DNA of 64,000 bases from Enterococcus_D sp050529585 (GCF_050529585.1 NZ_CP172882.1:1-64000); one strand, 5' to 3'. Shown: positions 50,982 to 60,005, numbered from the stretch's first letter. Numbers and translations are program-made. Notes: generated by a model not told the origin, from the sequence alone.

Positions 50982-51294
50982 TTTGTACGCCTCCTTTGAT
51001 AAATCGTTGAATCATCATTAACTGTGGCCAGTCTGTTGTGAGGAAATCAGTGATACGCGCTTTGCCTTGTGCAGTGATTTGATAATATTTTCGCGTGCGT
51101 CCTTGATGACTTTTTGTATAGGTCTGAACCGACTGACTCATTTCCAGCCTCTTCAAAATAGGATAGAGAGTTGATTCAGAGATGGGCAATAAAGGGGATA
51201 TATTTTTGACCATTTCATAGCCGTAAGAATCACCTCTTGCAAGAAAAGCCAATACACAAACTTCCAACAACCCTTTTTTTAATTGTGCATCCAC
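50974..51294 (-). CDS. PadR family transcriptional regulator
   Basis: A 106-aa winged-helix protein of the short PadR-s2 type. It starts MDAQLKKGLLEVCVLAFLARGDSYGYEMVKNI and has the recognition region PISESTLYPILKRLEMSQSVQTY and wing GRTRKYYQITAQGKARI. It heads a three-gene minus-strand operon. The perfect palindrome 21-47 bases upstream of its start is the probable autoregulatory operator. The ligand is unknown. Confidence 0.9.
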   Translation of the reverse strand: MDAQLKKGLLEVCVLAFLARGDSYGYEMVKNISPLLPISESTLYPILKRLEMSQSVQTYTKSHQGRTRKYYQITAQGKARITDFLTTDWPQLMMIQRFIKGGVQNE

Positions 51295-51314
51295 TGGTTT
51301 CCCTCCGTTTCATA

Positions 51315-51341
51315 CCAATACTATACAATACATAGTATTGG
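51315..51341. promoter_or_regulatory. Palindromic operator of the PadR operon
   Basis: CCAATACTAT (51315-51324) and ATAGTATTGG (51332-51341) are exact inverted repeats with a 7-base spacer. They lie immediately upstream of the PadR gene and overlap TATAGT/TATGTA sequences that could be its -10. Confidence 0.8.
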
Positions 51342-51638
51342 GAGACAACCCATTTGGCCAAAAATCGGTCTTAAGCATGAGAAATAAACAAATCTATTTA
51401 ATTTTACACAATAAATTCATAATCATTAAAAAAAGTAAATAAAAATGACATTTTTAGTAGGATAATGTTCCCTTTTTTGATAAAGTAGTGGTAACGATTC
51501 TGGTTAGTGAGTATATCGAAGGTCCCTAAATGACAATTGAGGAAGAGGCGGATGAAAATATGACAGTGGGTAAACGATTCATTTGGGAGGTGAGTAAAGA
51601 ATCGTTTACCTGGCTGTAGAGAAGGGGAAATAATAGTT
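51342..51638. promoter_or_regulatory. Intergenic region between PadR and TetR genes
   Basis: About 300 bp. It contains GGTAACGATTC near 51490 and the exact inverted pair GGTAAACGATTC (51569-51580) and GAATCGTTTACC (51599-51610). These could be operators of the TetR protein or a leader hairpin. A possible 29-codon frame at 51530-51619 covers the pair. Confidence 0.5.
51530..51619 (+). CDS. Possible 29-residue small ORF upstream of the TetR gene
   Basis: ATG 51530 to TAG 51617-51619, with GAAGGT about 8 bases upstream. The product begins MTIEEEADEN and ends KESFTWL, and the second half is encoded by the inverted repeat. No homology is recognised. It may be chance. Confidence 0.3.
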   Translation: MTIEEEADENMTVGKRFIWEVSKESFTWL

Positions 51639-52262
51639 ATGAGAAAAGTCACAATCACAAAAAAATATTTGATCGTATGTTTAAAAAAATATCTTTCAGA
51701 ACATTATGCCAAAAAAATAACAGTTAGAGAAATTGCTAAGTACGCAGGCACTTCGACACAACCCATCTACCTAAACTTTTCAAGCATGCAGCAATTTAAA
51801 GAAGCGATGGTTGCAGATGTGTTTGCAGATATTCATCAAAAATCTAGTGCACAAGATGAAGATATAGATGCGTTGTATCGTTATTGGTTAAATTATTATA
51901 CTTTTGCGTGTCAGAATAGGCAGTTATTTTTTTCATTGTTTATTGAAGATATTGGGTGTGGAAAATGTGTGCTGAACCATTCATATGAATATTTTATTCA
52001 TTCCATCAATCGATCCGTCGTTTTCGCAAAAGCAGACTGCAAAGATATTCGTAAGGTCCATGACGAAGCATTGCTGTTTTTTGTGGGTCTTATTCTAACC
52101 TATTCAAAAGCCGCCAACATGAAAGATAGAACGTCATTTATTCAAGATACCGAAGACTATTGGTATCGAAGAATCGTAGCGCCTCAAACGGCGTACAAAG
52201 ATATTATCCCGCAGGTGCTAGTAGAAGCAGGGTTGACTATGTGTGAAGAAGTAACTGAATGA
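51639..52262 (+). CDS. TetR family transcriptional regulator
   Basis: A 207-aa regulator. The N-terminal HTH is in KKITVREIAKYAGTSTQPIYLNFSSMQQFKEAM (about residues 24-57), the TetR pattern. The ligand domain contains several cysteines (CQNR, GCGKC, DCKD), unusual for the family and possibly metal- or redox-sensing, though this is only suggestive. It has no adjacent co-directional gene, so its target is unclear; the palindrome upstream suggests autoregulation. Convergent with the histidine kinase gene. Confidence 0.83.
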   Translation: MRKVTITKKYLIVCLKKYLSEHYAKKITVREIAKYAGTSTQPIYLNFSSMQQFKEAMVADVFADIHQKSSAQDEDIDALYRYWLNYYTFACQNRQLFFSLFIEDIGCGKCVLNHSYEYFIHSINRSVVFAKADCKDIRKVHDEALLFFVGLILTYSKAANMKDRTSFIQDTEDYWYRRIVAPQTAYKDIIPQVLVEAGLTMCEEVTE

Positions 52263-52300
52263 TACTATGGGTATGATTCAGAATATTTTGATCAGAAATA

Positions 52301-54028
52301 TCAGCTTGTTTTATTTTCCTTTGCAAAGGGATTATCCAATATTTTTGATAAATAAAAAGGCAACGAAAGTCGGACGAGTGTGCCGCTTGTTGGCGAAGAG
52401 GTAATCGTTAAAGCATCTTCAACTGCATAATACAAAGCAATCCGTTGGCACACGTTATGAATACCGTAATGTGTGCTGTTTTTTTTCGTAATCGTATTCA
52501 GTTGTTCCTGCGACATACCAGGCCCGTTGTCATGAATCTCAAAAATTAAATGTTGATCTGTACAATAGCTGCGTATCGTTAAGACCCCGCGGCGGCCATC
52601 CTCTATATGATCGATTCCATGGAAAATCGCATTTTCGACAAAGGGTTGAAGCAATAAATTGATCATGTCATATTCCTTAGTCGATTCATCTATAGCCAAG
52701 TGCAGGTCAAAAGAATGATGGTGCATCTTTTGTTGGATTTTGGCATATGTTTCTGTAAGTGCCAATTCTTTGCGAACCGTTAAACGACTATTTCCTTGAT
52801 TCAAACTGAGTCGATAAAAACGAGAGAGAAGATGCGCCATCTCACTGATCTCAGGTTGTCGATTGATCATGGCAGTGTTGCTGATCAAAGCAAGTGAATT
52901 GTAAAAAAAATGCGGATTGATTTGGGCCTGTAATGCCCGTAATTCGTATTTTTTTTGTTTGATTTCGGAGTGGTAAATGTCATTGATCAATTTGTGCATC
53001 TGATCAAGCATTTGTTGGAAATTCGTATAGAGTTGTCCAATTTCATCCTCCGATTCATAAAAATCTTCAATCGTTAAGTGTTCCATTGATAATGAGGCCA
53101 TTTGTTTGGCCAACGCATTGACTGGATGAACCACGGTTTTGGCTAACCACCAACTAGAAAGAATGAGGATAATCAATACGATCACAAACATAAAGCTTGC
53201 TGCAGTGATCAAATAAAACGTACTGCTAAAGACGTTTTGAGCAGTTTTCACAAAATTGACCCGCCATTGATTGCTTAAGATGATCGGGGCAGTGCCTAAG
53301 GATGCAGGTTTAATCAATCGATTTCCTTGTAATGTTTCTTGATGGGTAAGTCGATCAAACTGATAGACCAGATGGTCGGATTCAGAATAGATCATTAGTT
53401 TATAGGCTTCATTAGATATATCATCTAGATGGGCAAAAAGCACGTCAGGTTCAATCGTCAAGACAAGGAAGTTTTGGGTATCAATGGAATTGCCTTTCAA
53501 AAAAATATTTGTATAAAAATATATTAATTGATTGGCCTCATCAAAATAACTGCGTACTTCTGTTGTTTTCTGTTGGTCAAAAGAATGGACAATACTTTTT
53601 TCATTGATTTGCTTTACATACTCTCCGTGGTCATACAAATCAATGGAGGTGAACAAGGTGATTTTATTGATGTCATTCTTTTGGAAAGTGACGCTTTGAA
53701 ATAAGGGCACTACAGTATTTTTGTACAAGTCATATTGGCTAAAGTTTGAGAAACGTTGTTTCGACAATTCTTGGATCAGGCTCGAATTATTTGCTAAGAA
53801 GAGTAAGCTGTCTTGGTAACTAGTGATCCTTGTCTCTAACTGATACTGAAGACTTGTCAGATTATCTTCATAGGCACTTTTTTCCTGCTGTTGAATAAAA
53901 AACTGAATCACAAATACACCGATAAGGGTCAATAAAATCAATGGAATGATGCTAGAAAGAATAGAAATAAAAATAATTTTTTTTTGAAATCGAAAATTTT
54001 TAAAAAGTTGTTTTATTTTGGCTAACAT
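52301..54028 (-). CDS. Sensor histidine kinase, YesM/LytS type
   Basis: A 575-aa membrane kinase. Helix 1 covers about residues 17-43 and a large extracytoplasmic sensor of about 230 residues follows. Helix 2 is near 272-297 (FVIVLIILILSSWWLAKTVVHP). A HAMP-like segment leads to the His_kinase domain with phospho-acceptor H in LQAQINPHFFYNSLALISN, then HATPase with LLLQPFVENAIFHGID and HDNGPGMS. YesM-type kinases pair with AraC-type response regulators and commonly sense oligosaccharides or their binding proteins. It starts directly after the regulator's stop codon. Confidence 0.92.
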   Translation of the reverse strand: MLAKIKQLFKNFRFQKKIIFISILSSIIPLILLTLIGVFVIQFFIQQQEKSAYEDNLTSLQYQLETRITSYQDSLLFLANNSSLIQELSKQRFSNFSQYDLYKNTVVPLFQSVTFQKNDINKITLFTSIDLYDHGEYVKQINEKSIVHSFDQQKTTEVRSYFDEANQLIYFYTNIFLKGNSIDTQNFLVLTIEPDVLFAHLDDISNEAYKLMIYSESDHLVYQFDRLTHQETLQGNRLIKPASLGTAPIILSNQWRVNFVKTAQNVFSSTFYLITAASFMFVIVLIILILSSWWLAKTVVHPVNALAKQMASLSMEHLTIEDFYESEDEIGQLYTNFQQMLDQMHKLINDIYHSEIKQKKYELRALQAQINPHFFYNSLALISNTAMINRQPEISEMAHLLSRFYRLSLNQGNSRLTVRKELALTETYAKIQQKMHHHSFDLHLAIDESTKEYDMINLLLQPFVENAIFHGIDHIEDGRRGVLTIRSYCTDQHLIFEIHDNGPGMSQEQLNTITKKNSTHYGIHNVCQRIALYYAVEDALTITSSPTSGTLVRLSLPFYLSKILDNPFAKENKTS

Positions 54029-55525
54029 TTAAAGTCCTTTCTTTCGATAAGCGTCAGGTGTCATTCCCACAATTTCGCGAAAGGTTCTGCAAAAATAGGA
54101 GTAATGGTTAAATCCTACTTGTTTGGAGATTGATTGGACACTGTATGAACTGTTTTTTAGTTTTTTCTGTGCTTGCATGATTCGATAAGCTTTGATGTAC
54201 TTTGTTAGACCCATGCCTTCATATTTACTAAAAAGCTCACTTAAATAATTCGGATTGATATTGACCTCGTTCGCTAATGTTTCTAAACTAAGTTCTTGAT
54301 GGAAATTAAGAAAAATGAAATGTTTGACTTGTCGGATATAACCATTTGGATGGTCATTTACGGTAAAATCAGCATTCTCTTGAAGAAAATGCAAAAGTTC
54401 ATCAAAAACGACCAGTATTTTCTCGAGACTATCTGCTTCTAATATTCTGTTTATTTGTGGACTAAGAGAAGTAAAGTCTAACAATCCCTGAGCATGCTCA
54501 ACGATAGTTTGATAAATAGTGGCAAAATAAAATTTAGTGGTTGTGGGCGCTTCGCTGCTGCTTGCTTCAAAGGATGCATAGACCATCTGAATTAGTTGTG
54601 TCATTTTTGTTATGTCACCTTGTTGCATATACGTGCTTATTTTCAGAGGGATACCAGTTTTAACAATATAATGATGCTCAGGTAACAATAGACATGTTTG
54701 TTTCTTTTCGTTATTGTAAAAAGAATGTTTATAAGACGCCAATAAGGATTGATAAATGGAATAGATAGCAAAAGGGTGCCTAAGTGATGTACTAGTCATG
54801 AAAGTAGGTTGGATCAGGAAATGTCTCAAAAAAAGATCACGTATCGTTTTTCTAAGGCGTGATTCTTTTATGGTATGTGCAGAATCAAAAAAAATCAGAT
54901 GTGCATTATGTATGGGTAAGAAACAAACATCTGGCCGTTCATGGATCAATGAATGGAGAAAATGGACTTGATTTTGTGAATCCTTTGGTAAAGGTAAAAC
55001 CGTAAAACAATCATTTTCTTTTAAATAAAATTGTGCAATCGATTGCTCTTCGGTTGATAAATCCTCCCATGGGAGACCTAAGAAAAGCTTTGTTAACGTT
55101 TCTTTCAGGTACCGTCTATCATGTATTATTTTTTGGTTTCTCTGATATTTTAAGGTTTGAACGATTGCCAACATTTTATCGATTTGTGCTTTAAAAGTAT
55201 CTGGATCGAGCGGCTTTAGCAAGTAATCAACGGCTTGCAGTTGTAAGGCTTTTTTCACAAAATGAAAGTCCTCATAACCGCTAATGAATAGTAGTGGTGT
55301 TTCTGGTTTGTTGCTTTTTATTAAGTGGGCCAATTCATGACCATCCATAAAAGGCATTTTTACATCGGTAATAACCAAGTCATATGGCTCTTTTTGAAAG
55401 AGCGTCCATCCTTCACGTCCATGTTTTGCCTCGTGGATCAGCCACTTTTCATCACGTTGTGCCACAAAAAATTTGATTACCTCTCTTTGATCATAACTAT
55501 CATCAACGATAAGTAAGCGATGCAT
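54029..55525 (-). CDS. AraC-family response regulator, YesN type
   Basis: A 498-aa regulator. The receiver domain (residues 1-120) has the phospho-acceptor Asp in DLVITDVKMPFMDG and LLKPLDP at the end. A long central region (about 130-390) follows, then a C-terminal AraC HTH pair (LETLANEVNINPNYLSELFSKYEGMGLTKYIKAYRI and YSVQSISKQVGFNHYSYFCRTFREIVGMTPDAYRKK). An in-frame start 27 residues upstream lacks family similarity. It is divergent from the solute-binding protein gene, whose promoter has two tandem direct repeats suited to an AraC-type protein. Confidence 0.92.
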   Translation of the reverse strand: MHRLLIVDDSYDQREVIKFFVAQRDEKWLIHEAKHGREGWTLFQKEPYDLVITDVKMPFMDGHELAHLIKSNKPETPLLFISGYEDFHFVKKALQLQAVDYLLKPLDPDTFKAQIDKMLAIVQTLKYQRNQKIIHDRRYLKETLTKLFLGLPWEDLSTEEQSIAQFYLKENDCFTVLPLPKDSQNQVHFLHSLIHERPDVCFLPIHNAHLIFFDSAHTIKESRLRKTIRDLFLRHFLIQPTFMTSTSLRHPFAIYSIYQSLLASYKHSFYNNEKKQTCLLLPEHHYIVKTGIPLKISTYMQQGDITKMTQLIQMVYASFEASSSEAPTTTKFYFATIYQTIVEHAQGLLDFTSLSPQINRILEADSLEKILVVFDELLHFLQENADFTVNDHPNGYIRQVKHFIFLNFHQELSLETLANEVNINPNYLSELFSKYEGMGLTKYIKAYRIMQAQKKLKNSSYSVQSISKQVGFNHYSYFCRTFREIVGMTPDAYRKKGL

Positions 55526-55632
55526 GCTTCTTCTCTTCCTTTCTGCGTATGAATACGTTTGGTGTTTTCTTTCTTTCATCATAAAGGATAAATAGGGAAA
55601 ATTCACTGTATTTTTGTAACCGTTTTATTTTT

Positions 55633-55672
55633 TCTGGAAATTGTGCTATAAATCTGAAAATCGTGCTATATT
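55633..55672 (+). promoter_or_regulatory. Two tandem 20-bp direct repeats, likely YesN-type binding site
   Basis: Units 55633-55652 and 55653-55672 share 16 of 20 bases, reading TCTGRAAATYGTGCTATAWW. They are head-to-tail with a 20-bp period, placing them on one face of the helix. They end 19 bases before the TATAAT at 55692, which has a poor -35, as for an activator-dependent promoter. Confidence 0.75.
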
Positions 55673-55677
55673 TCTAA

Positions 55678-55697
55678 TGAAATCGTTTGCGTATAAT
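55678..55697 (+). promoter_or_regulatory. cre-like site and -10 of the solute-binding protein promoter
   Basis: TGAAATCGTTTGCG at 55678-55691 fits 11 of 14 positions of the cre consensus and abuts TATAAT at 55692-55697. The -35 position reads TATTTC, a weak match. Carbon catabolite repression is plausible. Confidence 0.6.
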
Positions 55698-55728
55698 AAG
55701 GGTGAATAAAAAACAAGGAGGGAATAAA

Positions 55729-57390
55729 ATGAAAAGAAAAATAGCTATGTTTGGCGCATTATGTGCATCAATGGTGATCGTGGCAGGATGTGGTGCGGAA
55801 GAAACCAAGACGAATGAAGCTGGTGACACGATCATTACCATTGGACGGCAAACTGCACCAAACTCGAAGCTTCCAGAAGGGGATACGTATGGTGACAATG
55901 CATATACACGGTTAATTAAAGAACGCTTAGGGATTGAATTGGAAAGTGCCTTTGAAGCCCATGGAGAAGATTATGATCGACAAGTGTCTCTAGCAATTGC
56001 CTCTGGTGAATTGCCAGACACGATGATCGTTGGGAGTCGCGATGAGTTAGAGGAACTGGTGAACAATGACTTAGTAGAGGATTTGACTGAAGTATTTTCT
56101 GAATATGCGGATGATTTCTTGAAAGATATCTATGACTCCTTTGATGGTATTCAATTAGAGGCGGCAACTTTTGATGATCGATTGATGGCCATTCCTTCTA
56201 CGAGTGATGACTTTGGTCCGAATTTAGTCTGGTTGCGACAAGATTGGTTAGATCAACTGGGGATCGAATTAGACAAAGATGGAAATCAAGCCATTACGTT
56301 AGATGAGATAAGAGAGACAGCTATCGCTTTTCAGGAAAATGACCTTGGAAATACCGGTAAAGCGTTAGGTCTACCGTTAGCATTTTGGCTATCTTCATCA
56401 AATCATGGAGGAACTGCTTATACTGGAACCGCAATCATGAATGCTTTTGGGGCCTATCCAAAATCTTATCTCCAAGATGAAAACCGACAGATGTTTTATG
56501 GGTCAAATACGCCCGAAATGAAACAAGCACTTACCTTGCTTAAAGAGTGGCAAGATGAGGGATTCATGGATCCGCAGTTTGGGACACGTACCTATGATGA
56601 TATCCATGCAATGATGGTCAATGGTGAATCCGGCGTGATTTTTGGTCCGTGGCATATGCCAGATTGGGGCTTGGTTCAAGCAAAACAAAACGATCCAAAT
56701 GCAGAGTTTGTACCGTATGCTGTTGAAAATGAGAATGGTGATGGGCGAATCAATGCGATTGCAAATCGTGGAAGCGGACAATATATCGTGGTGCGCAAAG
56801 GATTCTCCGAACCTGAGAAAATAATAGAAATGATCAACTTGATTTATGGCGAAGTTGTCAATTCAGAAGATATGGAAGCTGAATTCCCAGAAATTTATGC
56901 GTATGCAAAAATTGATGTTGATGGTACGGTGCGACCTTGGAATGTTGTATTTTTAAATGCTTATAGTGAAATCGACGATGCAGTGGAAGCGTCAAATGCG
57001 GCGCTAGGAAAAACAGACATTGATGATATATCTAATTTCTTCATCAAAGATAATGCCCAAAAAATCAGACAGACAATAGAATCACCAGAAGATACAGATC
57101 CGGTTGATTGGACGCGCTTTGCTTCTAGGTATTTAGCAGTCAACAATGTCATGGGTGGCGTGAGAGAACAAGATATTTTGAATGAAGTAAAACCGCCACG
57201 TTTTGATACGATTGTAGCCAATGAACGCAACGGGGCGCAAGTTGGTAAACTCGAGGAAGAGACATTTATCAAATTTATTACAGGAGAAGAGTCATTAGAC
57301 AATTTTGATATCTATGTAGAAACTTGGAACAATCAGGGTGGCGCTGCGATTTTAGCTGAGATGCAAGAGGTCGTTGATGCGCGCGAGTAG
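55729..57390 (+). CDS. Extracellular solute-binding lipoprotein of a CUT1 sugar ABC importer
   Basis: A 553-aa lipoprotein. It has a signal peptide with a lipobox (VIVAGC, cysteine near residue 20) after a KRKIAMFGALCASM start. The mature part is a large family 1 solute-binding protein similar in layout to LplA/YtcQ: RQTAPNSKLPEGDTYGDN near the N-terminus, IKERLGIELES, DRLMAIPSTSDDFGPNLVWLRQDWLDQLGIE and VNGESGVIFGPWHMPDWG. ATG follows AAGGAGGG. It should capture oligosaccharides for the two permeases. Sugar identity cannot be read directly; the downstream pullulanase suggests alpha-glucan. Confidence 0.92.
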   Translation: MKRKIAMFGALCASMVIVAGCGAEETKTNEAGDTIITIGRQTAPNSKLPEGDTYGDNAYTRLIKERLGIELESAFEAHGEDYDRQVSLAIASGELPDTMIVGSRDELEELVNNDLVEDLTEVFSEYADDFLKDIYDSFDGIQLEAATFDDRLMAIPSTSDDFGPNLVWLRQDWLDQLGIELDKDGNQAITLDEIRETAIAFQENDLGNTGKALGLPLAFWLSSSNHGGTAYTGTAIMNAFGAYPKSYLQDENRQMFYGSNTPEMKQALTLLKEWQDEGFMDPQFGTRTYDDIHAMMVNGESGVIFGPWHMPDWGLVQAKQNDPNAEFVPYAVENENGDGRINAIANRGSGQYIVVRKGFSEPEKIIEMINLIYGEVVNSEDMEAEFPEIYAYAKIDVDGTVRPWNVVFLNAYSEIDDAVEASNAALGKTDIDDISNFFIKDNAQKIRQTIESPEDTDPVDWTRFASRYLAVNNVMGGVREQDILNEVKPPRFDTIVANERNGAQVGKLEEETFIKFITGEESLDNFDIYVETWNNQGGAAILAEMQEVVDARE

Positions 57391-57425
57391 GTTCTCATAT
57401 ATTTGAAACGAAAGTAGGTGCCAAA

Positions 57426-57503
57426 CTTCCGATCATTGACTAAAGGAAATGAAGCAACGCCCACTGCGTCTGATTTCCAATGTTTGATCGGTTTTTTGGC
57501 TTC
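57426..57503 (+). terminator. Internal terminator between the lipoprotein and permease genes
   Basis: CCGATCA pairs with TGATCGG and an inner GGAAAT with ATTTCC, followed by TTTTTT. Partial read-through would give more binding protein than permease. Confidence 0.78.
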
Positions 57504-57535
57504 ACCTTTTTCGTCAAAGTCAAAGGAGTGAAGAA

Positions 57536-58468
57536 ATGGAACTTTCATCGGAGAAAGTAGTCAAACAGAAAAAGAAACATATTTTTGCCAAAGATCAATT
57601 GTTTTTTCTAGGGATGATCATTCCCGGCATTATTTTTATTTTGATTTTCTCGTATGGACCCATGTTCGGTTTGCTGATGGCCTTTCAAGACTATGTTCCT
57701 GCAAAAGGGGTTTTAGGTTCAGAATTTGTAGGTTTAGCACATTTTCGTTACTTATTTAGTTTACCGGATATCTTTTTAGTGACCCAAAACACGATTTTTA
57801 TCGCTTTTTGGAAAATTATTTTTAATACCATCGTTCCAATCTTATTTGCAATATTATTAAATGAAGTACGTATGAAGTGGTTAAAGCGTTCAATTCAAAC
57901 GATTGTTTATTTACCGCATTTTCTATCATGGGTTATTTTAGCATCAGTCGTTGTCAATTTGTTCAGCTTAGATGGAACCATCAATCAAATCATCCAAAAC
58001 TTAGGTATGGAACCGCTAAATTTTCTGGGGAACAACCAGTTGTTTCCTCGGTTGTTGATAGGCACCGATGTCTGGAAAAGTTTCGGGTATAGTTCGATTG
58101 TTTATTTGGCGGCAATTACTGCAATTGATCCTGGTCTATACGAAGCAGCAACGATGGATGGCGCAAGTTGGTCAAAAAAAGTCTGGCATGTAACCTTACC
58201 AGGTATGTTGCCATTTATCCTTTTGATGACCATTTTATCTTTGCCGAATATTTTGAATGCTGGTTTTGATCAAATCTACAATTTGTATTCACCTGTCGTC
58301 TATCAAAGTGGTGATATTATTGATACGTATGTCTATCGGATTGGTTTGATCGGTCGAGATTACAGTCTTGGTACTGCGGTCGGTTTAGTAAAATCAGTGA
58401 TTGGCCTTGTGTTGATTTATACCTCTAATAAGATTGCTGAAAAGAAAACTGATCGAGTGATGTTCTAA
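57536..58468 (+). CDS. Sugar ABC transporter permease (LplB-like)
   Basis: A 310-aa permease with six predicted membrane helices. The MalF/LplB-type EAA loop is EAATMDGASWSKKVWHVTLPGMLPFILL (about residues 207-234). The N-terminus is cytoplasmic and charged (SSEKVVKQKKKHIFAKDQ). ATG follows AAAGGAGTG. The next permease gene follows after 16 bases. Confidence 0.93.
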   Translation: MELSSEKVVKQKKKHIFAKDQLFFLGMIIPGIIFILIFSYGPMFGLLMAFQDYVPAKGVLGSEFVGLAHFRYLFSLPDIFLVTQNTIFIAFWKIIFNTIVPILFAILLNEVRMKWLKRSIQTIVYLPHFLSWVILASVVVNLFSLDGTINQIIQNLGMEPLNFLGNNQLFPRLLIGTDVWKSFGYSSIVYLAAITAIDPGLYEAATMDGASWSKKVWHVTLPGMLPFILLMTILSLPNILNAGFDQIYNLYSPVVYQSGDIIDTYVYRIGLIGRDYSLGTAVGLVKSVIGLVLIYTSNKIAEKKTDRVMF

Positions 58469-58484
58469 GGAAGGAATAAAACCA

Positions 58485-59372
58485 ATGAAAGAAAAATTTA
58501 GTTTACGCCACGCTATCATTTATATGATTGTGATTTTATTGGCACTCTCATGTTTGATCCCAATGATGAATGTAGTAGCGATATCTTTAAGTAGTAGTCA
58601 TGCAGTAGCAGCCAATAGAGTTGGTTTATGGCCGATCGAACTGACCGTTGCAGCCTATGAACGAATCATGGGCGATCAGCAATTTTGGCGCTCGTTCAAC
58701 ATCTCTATTTTTCGTGTGGTTGTCTCTCTACTCTTAAATTTGATGATGATTGTCACGATGGCGTATCCACTGTCAAAAACAAAAAAGGTGTTTCATATGC
58801 GACGTATTTTGATGGGGGTGATGGTTTTTGCGATGCTGTTTAGTGGTGGCATGATACCCTCGTATTTGGTTGTACGAAATCTAGGATTATTAAATACGGT
58901 TTGGGCGTTGATTTTACCCAGTGCAGTGCCGATCGGTAGTGTGATTTTGGTCATGAACTTCTTTCGGGGTATTCCTAAATCTCTTGAGGAATCTGCACGC
59001 ATCGATGGAGCCAATCCATTGCAAATATTGACGCGTATTTATATCCCTATGTCTCTGCCTTGCTTGGCTACTGTTTCATTATTTAGCATCGTAGGCAGCT
59101 GGAATGACTTCTTTAGCGGGTTGATCTATATGACAAAAACCGAAAATTACCCATTGATGACCTATATCCAATCGTTGTCAGTCAATATTGCTGAAACGAT
59201 GCAACGAGCAGGAAATTTAACTTCAGAACAACTACAAAGTTTGCTGGCTGTATCCGATCGTAATTTGAATGCAGCAAAAATCGTTGTGGCTGTTGTGCCA
59301 TTATTGATCATTTATCCGCTTTTGCAAAAATACTTTGTCCAAGGCATTGTTGTTGGATCTGTAAAGGAGTAA
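58485..59372 (+). CDS. Sugar ABC transporter permease (LplC-like)
   Basis: A 295-aa permease, partner of the preceding gene. Six helices are predictable. The EAA loop reads EESARIDGANPLQILTRIYIPMSLPCLAT (about residues 165-193). It ends KYFVQGIVVGSVKE, a typical tail of LplC/YtcP proteins. ATG follows AAGGAA. No ATP-binding subunit is encoded with it; a shared MsmK-type ATPase elsewhere is likely. Confidence 0.93.
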   Translation: MKEKFSLRHAIIYMIVILLALSCLIPMMNVVAISLSSSHAVAANRVGLWPIELTVAAYERIMGDQQFWRSFNISIFRVVVSLLLNLMMIVTMAYPLSKTKKVFHMRRILMGVMVFAMLFSGGMIPSYLVVRNLGLLNTVWALILPSAVPIGSVILVMNFFRGIPKSLEESARIDGANPLQILTRIYIPMSLPCLATVSLFSIVGSWNDFFSGLIYMTKTENYPLMTYIQSLSVNIAETMQRAGNLTSEQLQSLLAVSDRNLNAAKIVVAVVPLLIIYPLLQKYFVQGIVVGSVKE

Positions 59373-59378
59373 TCTATA

Positions 59379-60005
59379 ATGATTTATTTTTTTCATTCCG
59401 ATGGATGGGTCGCGCGACTATTGTCTAGATTTGGTCAGTTGATTCTTTTAAATGTTTTGCTTCTGGTGAGCAGTGTACCAATCATGACGATCGGTGCTGC
59501 ACATACAGCTGGATTTCATGTCCTCATTCAACTGATTGAAGGAAAAGAAATCGCGATTATACCAACTTATTTGCAAGTATTTAGACAGTCATTTGCTAAG
59601 AGTAGCTTGGTATGGATAGTGCTATTGGTGTTTATTTGGGTGTTAGGGATCAATTGGCTATATTATGTGCAAATCGATCAAGTATTCACAGGGTGGGTGC
59701 TGGGTTTGTGTATCAGCACAATGGTTTGTTTTCACCTATTCCAATGTACTTTTTTTTCCTTGGCAAGATATAATAGTAATCTAAAATCCATCTTGGTCAA
59801 TGACATCAAAATAATGATTGCGCACCCATTCAAGTCTATCTTATTGCACGCTATTACATTATTCCCTTTCTTGCTGATGTTGTTATCGGCATATTTATTT
59901 ATTTTCGGATTATATAGTGCTTGTTTTTTCAGCATTAGCGGTTGGATGTACTTGCGCTGTAAATTACTATTGGCTTTTTTCAGGAAATATGAGAAGGTAG
60001 AATAA
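59379..60005 (+). CDS. DUF624 (YesL family) membrane protein
   Basis: A 208-aa membrane protein with about five helices. It starts MIYFFHSDGWVARLLSRFGQLILLNVLLLVSSVPIMTIGAAHTA, the conserved YesL opening. YesL proteins are encoded with LplABC-type importers and YesMN regulators; their role, perhaps in transporter assembly or kinase signalling, is not known. It begins 6 bases after the permease stop. Confidence 0.88.
   Translation: MIYFFHSDGWVARLLSRFGQLILLNVLLLVSSVPIMTIGAAHTAGFHVLIQLIEGKEIAIIPTYLQVFRQSFAKSSLVWIVLLVFIWVLGINWLYYVQIDQVFTGWVLGLCISTMVCFHLFQCTFFSLARYNSNLKSILVNDIKIMIAHPFKSILLHAITLFPFLLMLLSAYLFIFGLYSACFFSISGWMYLRCKLLLAFFRKYEKVE

Noticed and set aside
51586..51619. A nine-codon frame starting at GTG within the palindrome before the TetR gene.
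   Set aside because: The GGGAGG would directly abut the GTG, too close for initiation; the longer frame from 51530 is a better candidate.
51404..51658. An 84-codon minus-strand frame upstream of the TetR gene.
   Set aside because: No ribosome-binding site, biased composition and overlap with the TetR start; the plus-strand elements explain the region better.
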